From NCBI GenBank assembly GCA_038532735.1, contig JBCBAC010000001.1, positions 496,001 through 560,000 of the forward strand: DNA of 64,000 nucleotides, written 5' to 3'. This DNA comes from JAHTBL01 sp038532735 (GTDB lineage Bacteria; Pseudomonadota; Alphaproteobacteria; Rhodobacterales; Rhodobacteraceae). The notes beneath the pieces are model-generated. The model did no database searches, had not been told where the DNA came from, and worked only from the letters and a program-made list of their open reading frames with translations. The translations under genes and the position numbers were made by a program. Shown here in pieces: positions 1 through 8,394 of the stretch (positions within the stretch are counted from its first letter, which is position 1; every line of letters begins with the position of its first letter).

Positions 1-621
1 GTCAAAGCCCATTGCCCCAACCCCGGCGCGATGCTGGGGTTGAAGGACGAAGGGCTGAGGGTCTGGCTGGAGCCCAACGACGACCCAAAGAAGAAACTGA
101 AATACGGCTGGCGTCTGGTAGAGTTCGAGAATGGCCATTGGGCGGGGATTGATACCGGCGTGCCAAACCGCGTTGTGAAAGAGGCGCTGGAGGCAGGCCA
201 GATCGCCGAGGTTGCAGACTACAAGACAGTCAGGGCGGAGGTGAAATATGGTGCGAACAGCCGCGTGGATTTCCTGCTGACGCAGGACGGTTTGCCCGAT
301 GCCTATATCGAAGTGAAGAACGTTCACCTGCTGCGCGACGACGATTGGGCGGAATTCCCCGACAGTGTAACCGCCCGCGGGGCGAAACATCTGGTGGAGT
401 TGTCCGAAATGGTGGCGCAAGGGCATCGCGCCGTCATGCTCTATCTGGTGCAGCGCACCGATTGCGGGCGGCTCAAGATGGCCGCTGATCTGGACCCGAA
501 ATATGCGGACGCCTTTGCTAAGGCTCATGCCGCCGGGGTGGAGATGATCTGTTACGACACCACAATCTCGACTGACGGCGTGCAAATCGCCCACCCGCTG
601 CCGGTTGTCACACCATCGTGA
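1..621 (+). CDS. sfsA: SfsA family protein, 5' end cut by window edge
   Basis: The reading frame is open from base 1 and starts inside the protein. The first visible residues, HCPNPGAM, are the conserved segment that lies about 40 residues into a normal SfsA of about 235 residues. The nuclease-like core is visible, including SRVDFLLT, DAYIEVKNVHL and MLYLVQRTDCG. The family was named for sugar fermentation stimulation in E. coli; a nucleic-acid-binding or nuclease role is suspected but unsettled. It ends 69 bp before map on the same strand, and the two may be co-transcribed. Confidence 0.9.
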   Translation, partial: VKAHCPNPGAMLGLKDEGLRVWLEPNDDPKKKLKYGWRLVEFENGHWAGIDTGVPNRVVKEALEAGQIAEVADYKTVRAEVKYGANSRVDFLLTQDGLPDAYIEVKNVHLLRDDDWAEFPDSVTARGAKHLVELSEMVAQGHRAVMLYLVQRTDCGRLKMAADLDPKYADAFAKAHAAGVEMICYDTTISTDGVQIAHPLPVVTPS

Positions 622-690
622 CACCCCACTGGCAAGTTTTCGCGTGCTCGCCTATGTAACGCCTAACAGATAGATTTTCGGTCACGGATC

Positions 691-1503
691 ATGGACGAAC
701 GCAAAGGCCGCCTGACAAAGGACGGCATCCGAATTTACCAAGACGCGGATTACGCGGGGATGCACGCTGCTGGCAAGCTGGCGGCTACCATTCTTGACGA
801 TATCGCGCAGCATGTGTTTGTCGGCCAGACAACGGGCGAGATCGACCGCATCATCACCCAGATGGTCGAGGATGCGGGTGCACGCTCTGCCACGATTGGC
901 TATAAGGGCTATCAGCACGCCTCCTGCATCAGCATGAACCACGTGGTGTGTCATGGCATTCCTGGTGAGAAGAAGCTCAAGGATGGCGATATCCTCAACA
1001 TCGACGTCACAGTGATCGTCGATGGCTGGTTCGGGGATACGAGCCGGATGTATGTGGCCGGTAAGCTGTCGCGCAAGTCGGAGCGGCTGATCCAGGTTAC
1101 TCACGACGCGCTGTTCAAAGGCATCGAGGCAGTGAAGCCCGGCAACACCTTTGGCGACATTGGCCACGCGATCCAGACCTATGTGGAGGCGCACCGCATG
1201 TCCGTTGTGCGCGATTTCTGTGGGCATGGTTTGGGCCGTGTGTTCCATGCGCCGCCCAATGTGCTGCACTATGGGCGCGCGGGCACGGGCCCGGTACTGG
1301 AAGAGGGTATGTTTTTCACGATTGAGCCCATGGTCAATCTAGGTCGGCCCGAGACCAAGGTGCTCGCCGATGATTGGACGGCTGTGACCCGCGACAAGTC
1401 GCTGTCTGCTCAGTTCGAGCATTCGGTCGGTGTGACCGCCAACGGGGTCGAGATTTTCACGCTGTCACCTGCTGATAAGTTCCACCCGACCTACGGGGAC
1501 TGA
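691..1503 (+). CDS. map: Methionine aminopeptidase, type I
   Basis: Removes the initiator methionine from nascent proteins. All five metal-binding positions of the family are visible: Asp in NIDVTVIVDG and in GDTSRM, His in GHGLGRVFHAPP, Glu in FTIEPMVN and Glu in QFEHSVGV. The length of 270 residues is normal for the short class Ia form without an N-terminal extension. The ATG at 691 has only a weak GGA upstream. The substrate is prepared by deformylase, and def and fmt lie elsewhere in this window (48555-50471). Confidence 0.97.
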   Translation: MDERKGRLTKDGIRIYQDADYAGMHAAGKLAATILDDIAQHVFVGQTTGEIDRIITQMVEDAGARSATIGYKGYQHASCISMNHVVCHGIPGEKKLKDGDILNIDVTVIVDGWFGDTSRMYVAGKLSRKSERLIQVTHDALFKGIEAVKPGNTFGDIGHAIQTYVEAHRMSVVRDFCGHGLGRVFHAPPNVLHYGRAGTGPVLEEGMFFTIEPMVNLGRPETKVLADDWTAVTRDKSLSAQFEHSVGVTANGVEIFTLSPADKFHPTYGD

Positions 1504-1687
1504 TTGCGACGTTTTCCCCCAGATCCGTCAAACTGCTTGCAGAATGAAGGGCTTGGCGCTTTCTTGCGCGCCAAGACACGCCCTCTCAAGTTGAGAATGG
1601 TTTGCAGCTGGCTTTTGAAGTCGCTACCTACACCCCGTCGCACCAGATGCGACATCGCTTTGACCTTATGAAAAGGAGGCTCGCGCG

Positions 1688-2740
1688 ATGAACACACGAT
1701 TTATCCTTGGCCTGAAATCCGCAGCCCTGATCGCCGCTTTCGGCATGACCGCAACTTCTGTGATGGCGCAGGAAGTGACCTTGCGCTTCCAGCATTTCGT
1801 CTCGCCAAAATCCGCCAACCCGACCTATTTCATGCAGCCCTGGGTCGACAAGATCGAGGCAGACTCGAACGGTCGCATCAAGGTCGAGCTTTATCCCTTC
1901 ATGCAGTTGGGTGGCAAAGCGCCCGCACAATACGATCTGATCCGCGACGGAGCGATTGACGGCGGTTGGGTGATCCCCGGCTACCAGCCCGGACGCTTCC
2001 CCGAAGCCGAAGCCATGGAGATGCCCTTCATGGTGACCAAATCCGGCGAAGAAGCCTCCAAAGCCGCTTGGATTTTCACGCAAAAGCACCTGATGGATGA
2101 TTTCCGCGACGTGCACGTGATCGCAGCCCACATGCACGGGCCGGGCATCGTGCACAAGAAAGGCGCGCCTGTCGCTTCGGTCGAGGATTTCCGAGGTCTG
2201 AAACTACGCGGCCCGTCCCGCCCCGCGACGCTTTTGTTGAAGAAGCTGGGTGCCACGCCCATCGGCATGGCTGTGCCTGCCTTCCCCGAAGCGTTGTCGA
2301 AAGGTGTTCTGGATGGTGGTGTGATCACATGGGAAATGTCGCCATCGCTGAAACTGAACGAGCTGACGGATAGTCACACGGATGTGGCTGGCGAGAAGTC
2401 GCTTTATAACCTCTATTTCATCTGGGCGATGAACAAGGCGAAGTATGAAAGCCTACCCGATGACCTAAAAGCCGTGATCGACGCCAATTCCGGGTTTGCA
2501 GCAGCTGCGATGGCGGGGGCGGCCCATGACACCGGCGACAAAGTTGGTCGTCAGGCGATGGCGGATGATGGCAACGAGATAGCTGAGCTGAGCGCGGAAG
2601 TCACCGCTGAGATCGCTGCGATGGGCGAGGACGTGATCGCCGAGTGGATCGAGGAAGTGACCGCGAAGGGTCTGGACGGCGCGGCGCTGATTGAAGATGC
2701 GCGGGCGGCTGTTCAGGTGACGCGCGGAACTGCTGAGTAA
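1688..2740 (+). CDS. TRAP transporter substrate-binding protein, DctP type
   Basis: Periplasmic solute receptor of a tripartite ATP-independent (TRAP) transporter, 350 residues. A signal peptide is evident (hydrophobic stretch ending SVMAQE, cleavage likely after about residue 27), followed by the DctP pattern: VTLRFQHF at the start of the mature protein and LKLRGPSRPA around the ligand-binding arginine. The start is firm because AAGGAGG at 1673-1679 sits 8 nt before the ATG. No DctQ or DctM membrane gene follows, so this is an orphan receptor or its membrane partners are encoded elsewhere. The ligand (commonly a carboxylate) cannot be read from sequence. Confidence 0.9.
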   Translation: MNTRFILGLKSAALIAAFGMTATSVMAQEVTLRFQHFVSPKSANPTYFMQPWVDKIEADSNGRIKVELYPFMQLGGKAPAQYDLIRDGAIDGGWVIPGYQPGRFPEAEAMEMPFMVTKSGEEASKAAWIFTQKHLMDDFRDVHVIAAHMHGPGIVHKKGAPVASVEDFRGLKLRGPSRPATLLLKKLGATPIGMAVPAFPEALSKGVLDGGVITWEMSPSLKLNELTDSHTDVAGEKSLYNLYFIWAMNKAKYESLPDDLKAVIDANSGFAAAAMAGAAHDTGDKVGRQAMADDGNEIAELSAEVTAEIAAMGEDVIAEWIEEVTAKGLDGAALIEDARAAVQVTRGTAE

Positions 2741-2771
2741 GGTTTCGCCCCGCGGGCGCGGGTCGACCGGA

Positions 2772-2822
2772 GCGAGGGGCTCTGCCCCTCGCGCTCCCCG
2801 AGGTATTTTAAGACAAAAGAAG
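2772..2822 (+). repeat. 3'-end intergenic repeat, copy A
   Basis: A 9-bp GC hairpin (GCGAGGGGC/GCCCCTCGC, loop TCT, 2772-2792) is followed by CCCCGAGGTATTT and ACAAAAGAAG (2796-2822). It lies in the convergent gap after the TRAP receptor gene and has that gene's orientation. It belongs to a family found at other convergent junctions in this window. Confidence 0.7.
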
Positions 2823-2828
2823 AGGCGG

Positions 2829-3005
2829 TCAGTTCTGACCGTCTTTCTCTTTGGCGTCCTGAGCGGCCCACCATTGCAAAAGCAGGGTTGGCAAGCCGTT
2901 ATGATGGGTCAGGATATCGCCGATGAAGACCGGCGGGGCCTGCCGTTTCGGCGCGGGGGCGGTGCGCGCGGTGTCTTGGGGGATATAGGCGTCGGTGGTG
3001 GTCAT
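2829..3005 (-). CDS. Small hypothetical protein (58 aa) coupled to rsmD
   Basis: Unrecognised small protein. Its ATG (3005-3003) overlaps the rsmD stop as ATGA, so it is probably translated by coupling as the third gene of an operon with the flavin reductase and rsmD. The N-terminus is Thr/Pro/Ala-rich and likely disordered. The C-terminal half (PPVFIGDILTHHNGLPTLLL, then QWWAAQ) looks like a short folded helix with a Trp pair, ending in a charged tail. No signal peptide or transmembrane span. Reality of the gene is inferred from the coupling and composition only. Confidence 0.6.
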   Translation of the reverse strand: MTTTDAYIPQDTARTAPAPKRQAPPVFIGDILTHHNGLPTLLLQWWAAQDAKEKDGQN

Positions 3006-3562
3006 GGGACCTCCAGAAAGGTGATGTGGGTGTCACCATAGCGCCGATCGCTGAGTCGCTCAAAATTCGGGAGCGGCGGCGCTGGGCTGCTGTCTTCGAA
3101 AATGATCAAGGCACCGCTGGCAAGCCAGTTGTTTTGCTGTGCCGCGGTGAGCGCCTTGACGCCAAGGCTAGTGCCGTAAGGCGGGTCGAGAAAGACCAGC
3201 ATTGCGTGGGGGCCAGTGTTGGTGGGCAGGCGGGTGGCGTCGCGGCGCAGAACTGTGCTTTGGGCTTTGCTGTTGGTCAGGCGGATGTTTTCGGCGATCA
3301 GGCTTTGCGCTTTGCGCCCGTCATCAACGAAAGTGACATGGGCCGCTCCGCGCGACAGCGCCTCAAGACCCAGCGCGCCGGTGCCTGCGAAGAGATCGAG
3401 CACGTAGGCATCGGTGATCGGATCGCCGTAAGTCCCACCTTGGAGGACATTGAAAAGGCTCTCACGAATGCGGTCGGTGGTGGGGCGCAGATGAGCGCCC
3501 GCATCGCCCTTGCCGACGGACGCCAGAGCGCGGCCCTTGAAACGTCCGCCGATGATCCTCAT
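3002..3562 (-). CDS. rsmD: 16S rRNA (guanine(966)-N(2))-methyltransferase
   Basis: SAM-dependent methyltransferase that modifies G966 of 16S rRNA in the small ribosomal subunit. Visible are the N-terminal MRIIGGRFKGR typical of RsmD, the SAM-binding LDLFAGTGALGLEALSRGA and the catalytic FLDPPYG (N6/N2 methyltransferase motif IV). Its 186 residues match the family. The start overlaps the stop of the upstream flavin reductase by 4 nt (3559-3562), and its own stop overlaps the start of the 58-residue gene. Confidence 0.95.
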   Translation of the reverse strand: MRIIGGRFKGRALASVGKGDAGAHLRPTTDRIRESLFNVLQGGTYGDPITDAYVLDLFAGTGALGLEALSRGAAHVTFVDDGRKAQSLIAENIRLTNSKAQSTVLRRDATRLPTNTGPHAMLVFLDPPYGTSLGVKALTAAQQNNWLASGALIIFEDSSPAPPLPNFERLSDRRYGDTHITFLEVP

Positions 3563-4764
3563 GCGCGCAGCAGGGCCTTCATATCGGTATCCGGGTCGGC
3601 AATGACATCTGGGGTCGGGGATTTGCCTGCCTCGATCAGGCGCTTGCCGATCATGTAGTTGCGTGGGTCATTCATAGCGTCGACAGCCAGCAGAGTGTCG
3701 CCCACGTAATACCAGTGTGAGACGGCATCGTCGGTTCGGCGGGTGACGACCCGGTCATAGCCCAGGTTGAGGCCCGCGATCTGCAGCTTCACGTCGTATT
3801 GGTCGGACCAGAACCAAGGTTTCGGGACGTAGTCGGTCTCTGCGCCCAGCATGTTGCAGGCGACGGCCTCTGCTTGGTCAATTGCGTTCTGGACACTTTC
3901 CAAACGCAGGATTTGGCCACGATATGGAAAGGCCGCGCAATCTCCGGCGGCCCAGATGGCGGGGTTGGACGTGCGGCCCCGCGCATCGACGCGGATGCCG
4001 TTTTCAAGCGTAACGCCCGCCTTCTCGGCTAGTTCGGTTGCCGGGCTGATACCCACACCGACGATCACGAAATCAACGTCGATCTCTTGGCCATTGGTGA
4101 GTTTGGCACCTGTGACATGATCCTCGCCCAAAAGCTGGCTGAGGCCCGTTCCTTCGATGATTTTGACGCCATGGCATTCATGCAAAGCGCGGAAGTAGTC
4201 TGAGGTTTCCGGGCACGCGACACGTTGCAAGATACGCTCTGCCATCTCGACCACGGTGACCCGCAGGCCTTTCTTGGCGGCCACTGCTGCGGCCTCCAAC
4301 CCGATATAGCCACCGCCCACGATCAGGACATGACCGCCCGTCTCGAACGCGGCTGTCATGCCGTCCACATCGGCCAGATCGCGGACCACGTAGACACCTT
4401 CCAGTGCACCGCCGATCTTGGCGGGCAGGCGGTTGGGGTGTGAGCCCGTCGTGAAGGCGAGTTGATCGTAGGCGATCACTTCGTCGCCAAGCGTGAGGGT
4501 CTTGGCACTCGCGTCGATATCGGAAACAGGCATGCCGAGCCGCAGGGTGATGTTTTGGTCCGCATAGAATTGTTCAGGTCTCAGGAACAGGCGCTCCAGC
4601 GCCATCTCGCCCAAAAGGTATTTCTTGGAAAGCGGGGGGCGCTGGTAAGGCGGCATAGGCTCTGCCCCGATCAGGGTGACCTCGCCGTTGAACCCTTCGC
4701 TGCGCAGTTTGGCCACAAGCGACGATCCCGCCTGTCCGGCCCCGATCACGGCGATATGGGTCAT
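3559..4764 (-). CDS. FAD-dependent NAD(P)H:ferredoxin reductase-like protein
   Basis: 401-residue pyridine nucleotide-disulfide oxidoreductase-fold flavoprotein of the ferredoxin/rubredoxin/rhodocoxin reductase group. The FAD-binding GAGQAGSSLVAKL lies at the N-terminus, the NAD(P)H Rossmann motif VGGGYIGLEAAAVAAKKG near residue 150, and the FAD signature WAAGDCAAF near 275. Such enzymes pass electrons from NAD(P)H to a small ferredoxin that serves a P450 or Rieske oxygenase; no such partner is nearby. First gene of an operon with rsmD, divergent from the peroxiredoxin gene with 87 bp between. Confidence 0.88.
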   Translation of the reverse strand: MTHIAVIGAGQAGSSLVAKLRSEGFNGEVTLIGAEPMPPYQRPPLSKKYLLGEMALERLFLRPEQFYADQNITLRLGMPVSDIDASAKTLTLGDEVIAYDQLAFTTGSHPNRLPAKIGGALEGVYVVRDLADVDGMTAAFETGGHVLIVGGGYIGLEAAAVAAKKGLRVTVVEMAERILQRVACPETSDYFRALHECHGVKIIEGTGLSQLLGEDHVTGAKLTNGQEIDVDFVIVGVGISPATELAEKAGVTLENGIRVDARGRTSNPAIWAAGDCAAFPYRGQILRLESVQNAIDQAEAVACNMLGAETDYVPKPWFWSDQYDVKLQIAGLNLGYDRVVTRRTDDAVSHWYYVGDTLLAVDAMNDPRNYMIGKRLIEAGKSPTPDVIADPDTDMKALLRA

Positions 4765-4851
4765 GGCGAAACGCTCCTTGTCGCTGGTCAGCCTGTTTGC
4801 CGGACCCTATATGTGGGTCTCGATACAATGCAATTCCCGAGGGGACACGAC

Positions 4852-5340
4852 ATGACGATTTCCGTAGGCGACACGCTGCCCGACGCAACTTTGGTTCAAC
4901 TGGGCGCGGAAGGGCCGGAGGCCGTGTCGATGGCCGAGAAGGTCAAAGGCCGCAAGGTCGTGATTTTTGCCGTTCCCGGCGCTTATACACCGACCTGCCA
5001 TTCCGCCCATGTGCCGAGCTTTGTGCGCACCAAGGACCAGTTTGACGCGAAAGGCGTGGACGAGATCATTTGCGTGTCGGTCAACGACCCGTTCGTCATG
5101 AAAGCCTGGGGCGCGGATACAGGGGCCGCGGATGCGGGCATCACCATGTTGGGGGATGCGGAAAGCGCGTTCACCAAAGCGATTGGCATGGATTTTGACG
5201 CGCCGCCTGCTGGTCTTGTGGCCCGCTCCAAGCGCTATGCGATGCTGGTTGAAGATGGCGTTGTCAAAGTGCTGAACGAAGAGGCGAGCCCGGGCGAGTG
5301 CGAAGTCTCTGCCGGCGAGGCTTTGCTGGACGCAGTATAA
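4852..5340 (+). CDS. Peroxiredoxin, Prx5 type
   Basis: Thiol peroxidase reducing hydrogen peroxide and alkyl hydroperoxides. The peroxidatic cysteine lies in FAVPGAYTPTCHSAHVPSF, the Prx5/PMP20 form of the PxxxTxxC motif. The start at ATG 4852 (MTISVGD), preceded by GAGGGGACACGAC, gives 162 residues, normal for this class; the frame stays open upstream but that stretch does not look like protein. Divergent from the flavoprotein gene. Its reductant (glutaredoxin or thioredoxin) is not indicated locally. Confidence 0.93.
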   Translation: MTISVGDTLPDATLVQLGAEGPEAVSMAEKVKGRKVVIFAVPGAYTPTCHSAHVPSFVRTKDQFDAKGVDEIICVSVNDPFVMKAWGADTGAADAGITMLGDAESAFTKAIGMDFDAPPAGLVARSKRYAMLVEDGVVKVLNEEASPGECEVSAGEALLDAV

Positions 5341-5353
5341 GCTATTATCTGAG

Positions 5354-5433
5354 GGATTGCGCCGCGGCTTCGCCGCGTCGCTCCGCGGGGGCTCTGCCCC
5401 CGCACCCCCCGAGGTATTTCGGGACAAAAGAAG
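5354..5433 (+). repeat. 3'-end intergenic repeat, copy B
   Basis: Runs from GGGATTGCGCCGCGG through a GC hairpin (GCGGGGGC/GCCCCCGC, loop TCT, 5385-5403) to CCCCGAGGTATTTCGGG and ACAAAAGAAG. It is nearly identical to the reverse complement of 16661-16742 (copy D). It follows the peroxiredoxin gene in the same orientation, in a convergent gap. Confidence 0.75.
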
Positions 5434-5447
5434 CGCAGGCTAAGGCT

Positions 5448-5741
5448 TTACGCGTCGGCGAGCGCATCCATCTTCTTGGCCAGTTTGACATCAAGCATCG
5501 ACAGGCCGCCTGCATCATGCGTCGTCAGGCGCACATCCACCGTTTTGTAGACGTTGAACCATTCGGGGTGATGATCCATCTTCTCGGCCCAGATGGCCGC
5601 GCGGGACATGAAGCCGAAAGCGTCAACGAAATCGGCGAACTGATAGGTTTTCTTAATCGCGTCGCCGTCCTGTTCCCAGCCTGCAGTTTCCAGCATGGGA
5701 AGTTCGGTTGTGGCTTCTTCTGCGGTCAGCTTGTCAGTCAT
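5448..5741 (-). CDS. phhB: Pterin-4a-carbinolamine dehydratase
   Basis: Dehydrates 4a-hydroxytetrahydrobiopterin, usually to recycle the pterin cofactor of aromatic amino acid hydroxylases. 97 residues with the family core: TYQFADFVDAFGFM, the active-site histidines in KMDHHPEWFNVY, and VDVRLTTHDAGGL. No phenylalanine hydroxylase is in the window. The ATG overlaps the stop of the upstream acyltransferase-like gene by 4 nt, making this the last gene of a four-gene reverse operon that begins with the RidA gene. Confidence 0.95.
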   Translation of the reverse strand: MTDKLTAEEATTELPMLETAGWEQDGDAIKKTYQFADFVDAFGFMSRAAIWAEKMDHHPEWFNVYKTVDVRLTTHDAGGLSMLDVKLAKKMDALADA

Positions 5742-6937
5742 TCCTGTTCCTCCACTTGGGCTTTCTTGAACGGGCCGTAATCGGTCATGATCTCGATCTC
5801 TTCATCGACCGCCTCTTTCTCGGCCTCCAGGTAGCGCGCGATGGCATCTGTGAAACCCGGATCGCCGAACCAATGGAGGGAGTGGGTCGTCACCGGCATG
5901 TAGCCGCGCGCGAGTTTGTGGGAGCCTTGCGCGCCCGCTTCCACGCGGGAGAGGCCATGGGCAATCGCGAAGTCGATCGCCTGGTAGTAGCAGAGCTCAA
6001 AATGCAGGCAGGGATGATCCTCGGTGCAGCCCCAGTAGCGCCCGTAGAGCACATCCGCGCCAATGAAGTTGAGCGCGCCCGCCACGTAGCGTCCGTCGCG
6101 TTCCGCCAGCACCAGCAGCATATCATCGCGCAACGTCTCTTGCGCGCGGTCGAAAAACGCGCGGCTGAGATAGGGCGTGCCCCATTTGCGCGCGCCGGTG
6201 TCTTGGTAGAAGACCCAAAACGCGTCCCAGTGATGCGGCTCGATCTGATCGCCCGTGAGCGCCAGAATGCGCCCGCCGAAGTCCTGCGCGCGGGCGCGTT
6301 CCTTGCGGATGTTCTTGCGCTTGCGCGAGCTGAGCGCCGCGAGGAACCCATCGAAATCAGCGTAGCCGTCGTTGAACCAATGAAATTGCTGGCTTGCGCG
6401 GCGCATGAGGCCCATTTCGGTTCCGGCTTGTGCCTCGGCATCGGTGCAGAATGTGATGTGGAGCGATGAAACCTCGTTATTCGCGGCCAGTTGGACAGCG
6501 CCTTGCACCAGTGCTGCTTGCCCCTCCGCCTCAAAACCGGGGCGGGTCAGAAAACGCCGCCCGGTCGCGGGCGTGTGGGGCACCGCAATCTGCAGTTTGG
6601 GATAATAGCGCCCGCCTGCGCGCTCATAGGCGTGGGCCCAATTGTGATCGAAGATATATTCGCCTTGGCTGTGGTTCTTGGCGTAGAGCGGCGCGACGCC
6701 AATGGTTTGCCCATCCAGAACGGCTTGCAGATAATTCGCGTCCCAGCCAGTGCCAAAGCCGATGGAGCGGCTGTCCTCCAAGGCCTTGAGAAAGCGGTAG
6801 GTGGTAAACGGATCTTCGGGTCGGCCATCGCCCTGCACCGCGCAGGCATCCCAATCTGTCTGTCCAATCTGATCCAGATCGGTCAGCACTCTGATCTCAA
6901 CCTGTTGCGTTCGCTCAGCGGGATTGGGGGCGGCCAT
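5738..6937 (-). CDS. GNAT-fold protein of the DUF482/peptidogalycan family
   Basis: 399 residues resembling the DUF482 (PF04339) family, a FemAB/GNAT-like acyltransferase group annotated as peptidogalycan biosynthesis proteins; the substrate is not established. Recognisable segments are the central YADFDGFLAALSSRKRKN, TPYLSRAFFDRA, GALNFIGADVLYGRYWG and the C-terminal ARGYMPVTTHSLHWF. No signal peptide. Translationally coupled to phhB downstream and 48 nt after the phosphodiesterase gene. Confidence 0.85.
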   Translation of the reverse strand: MAAPNPAERTQQVEIRVLTDLDQIGQTDWDACAVQGDGRPEDPFTTYRFLKALEDSRSIGFGTGWDANYLQAVLDGQTIGVAPLYAKNHSQGEYIFDHNWAHAYERAGGRYYPKLQIAVPHTPATGRRFLTRPGFEAEGQAALVQGAVQLAANNEVSSLHITFCTDAEAQAGTEMGLMRRASQQFHWFNDGYADFDGFLAALSSRKRKNIRKERARAQDFGGRILALTGDQIEPHHWDAFWVFYQDTGARKWGTPYLSRAFFDRAQETLRDDMLLVLAERDGRYVAGALNFIGADVLYGRYWGCTEDHPCLHFELCYYQAIDFAIAHGLSRVEAGAQGSHKLARGYMPVTTHSLHWFGDPGFTDAIARYLEAEKEAVDEEIEIMTDYGPFKKAQVEEQE

Positions 6938-6985
6938 GCCGATCTCCTTGGGATACAGCGCAAATTGGAGCCAGGTGGGCTGGCG

Positions 6986-7735
6986 TCAAGCGACGTAGCC
7001 TTCGAAAGTGACATTGTCTGCCGTCCGCCGGGCGATGATCTCTTCTTCGGGGGAGCGGATCGTCCAGCAGAGCACTTTGGCACCGTCCGCTTTCAACTCG
7101 GCCACGCGGGGGGCGTGCAAATCCTTGGCATCATGGCTGATGAACGAGGCGCCGACGCGGTCATAGTCCGGGATATCCGCCAACAGAGTACGGGTGTCTG
7201 CGGGCAAGGTGGGCCAGTCTGCCTGATCGAAAGCGCAAGTGACCAACCCACGCGGAATATCAGGCAGCAGGGACGCGAGCGTGCGGACCGAATGCGGATT
7301 GAACGACATGAGCGCGACAGGCCCGTCATAGTCGCCAAGCGCATCGGCGACGGCGGTCTCAAGCGCGCCGATTTCTGGGCCCATCGCGCCGTCCTGATCC
7401 TTCAGCTCAATCAAGAGCGGCACACGGCCCGAGACTTGCGCCAAAACCTCCGGCAAGGACGCGATGACATCATCCGACCCCGACAGTTTGATCGTGCGGA
7501 GGTTCTCCATCGGGCGCTGGCGGACGGGGCCGCGCAGATCGGTGAGGCGGGACAGCTCATAGTCGTGAAAGACGACGGCCTCGCCATCCGCACTCAGCTG
7601 CAAATCCAGCTCAACCCCGTAGCCATGTGCAATCGCCGCGCCAAAGGCGGCACGGCTGTTTTCGACTCGCCCGCGCGCCAGATCGTGATAGCCCCGATGG
7701 GCGATGGGCCGTGCAAAGAACCGCGGGTCCAGCAT
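6986..7735 (-). CDS. ugpQ: Glycerophosphodiester phosphodiesterase
   Basis: Hydrolyses glycerophosphodiesters to glycerol 3-phosphate and an alcohol. The GDPD motifs are present: the HRGYHDLARGRVENS start, GVELDLQLSADGEAVVFHD (Glu-x-Asp metal ligands plus the second His) and LLIELKDQ. 249 residues and no signal peptide, so a cytoplasmic UgpQ-like enzyme. Its start shares one base with the RidA stop. The UgpQ assignment rests on size and location only. Confidence 0.9.
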   Translation of the reverse strand: MLDPRFFARPIAHRGYHDLARGRVENSRAAFGAAIAHGYGVELDLQLSADGEAVVFHDYELSRLTDLRGPVRQRPMENLRTIKLSGSDDVIASLPEVLAQVSGRVPLLIELKDQDGAMGPEIGALETAVADALGDYDGPVALMSFNPHSVRTLASLLPDIPRGLVTCAFDQADWPTLPADTRTLLADIPDYDRVGASFISHDAKDLHAPRVAELKADGAKVLCWTIRSPEEEIIARRTADNVTFEGYVA

Positions 7736-8199
7736 CAGCCTTTGATCTGGAAGATGCCTTCGATTTCGACGGCGACACCGAAGGGTAAAGAGGCTGCAGA
7801 CACCGCCGAGCGCGCGTGCCGCCCTGCATCGCCCAAAGCCTCAGCAATGAAGTCAGAGGCCCCGTTGATCACCTTTGGCTGGTCGGTGAAATCAGCGGTC
7901 GAGTTTACAAAGCCCACCAGCTTCACGACGCGCACCAGGCGATCCAGATCGCCGCCACAGGCCGCCTTGACCTGAGCAAGAAGGCTAATCGCACAGGACT
8001 TCGCAGCCTCGGCCCCTTCTTCGGCGGTCATATCCGCGCCCAGCTTGCCGGTCAGAAAGCCGTCCGGCCCGTTTGAGATTTGCCCGGAGACATGCACCAG
8101 ATCGCCAACCTGCACGAAAGGCACATAGTTCGCGAGGGGCGCTGATGCGTCCGGCAAGGTTACGCCCATCTCGGCCAGCTTGGCTTCAAAACTGCTCAT
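7735..8199 (-). CDS. RidA family protein
   Basis: 154-residue member of the RidA/YjgF superfamily; RidA proteins hydrolyse reactive enamine/imine intermediates released by PLP enzymes. Visible are LVHVSGQISNGPDG and, near the C-terminus, HARSAVSAASLPFGVAVEIEG, which carries the arginine that marks active RidA members. The AGAGGAG Shine-Dalgarno 8 nt before the ATG makes the start firm. First gene of the reverse operon with the GDPD, the DUF482 protein and phhB. Confidence 0.92.
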   Translation of the reverse strand: MSSFEAKLAEMGVTLPDASAPLANYVPFVQVGDLVHVSGQISNGPDGFLTGKLGADMTAEEGAEAAKSCAISLLAQVKAACGGDLDRLVRVVKLVGFVNSTADFTDQPKVINGASDFIAEALGDAGRHARSAVSAASLPFGVAVEIEGIFQIKG

Positions 8200-8394
8200 T
8201 AATTAAGCTCCTCTGTTTGGCTCAGGTTGAACGCTAGCCGTCTGACAACACTTCGAAAAGCCCTGTTTCTTTGGAAGGTGTCATGAAACGGTCACAAAAG
8301 ATGGTCACGCAAAGTAGCGTGAAAAAAAATCGGTGGGGATTGCAGCTGGATTCGCTATGTGAAATTCTGCATTTGCATTTGAAAGAGATAATTC

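Noticed and set aside
1552..1575. 8-bp hairpin after map
   Set aside because: CTTGGCGC/GCGCCAAG dyad lacks a T run and may be chance; not called as a terminator.
6491..7975. 494-codon open frame opposite the GDPD and acyltransferase genes
   Set aside because: Runs antisense through two well-supported genes and has low-complexity Arg/Gly/Gln composition; a shadow frame.
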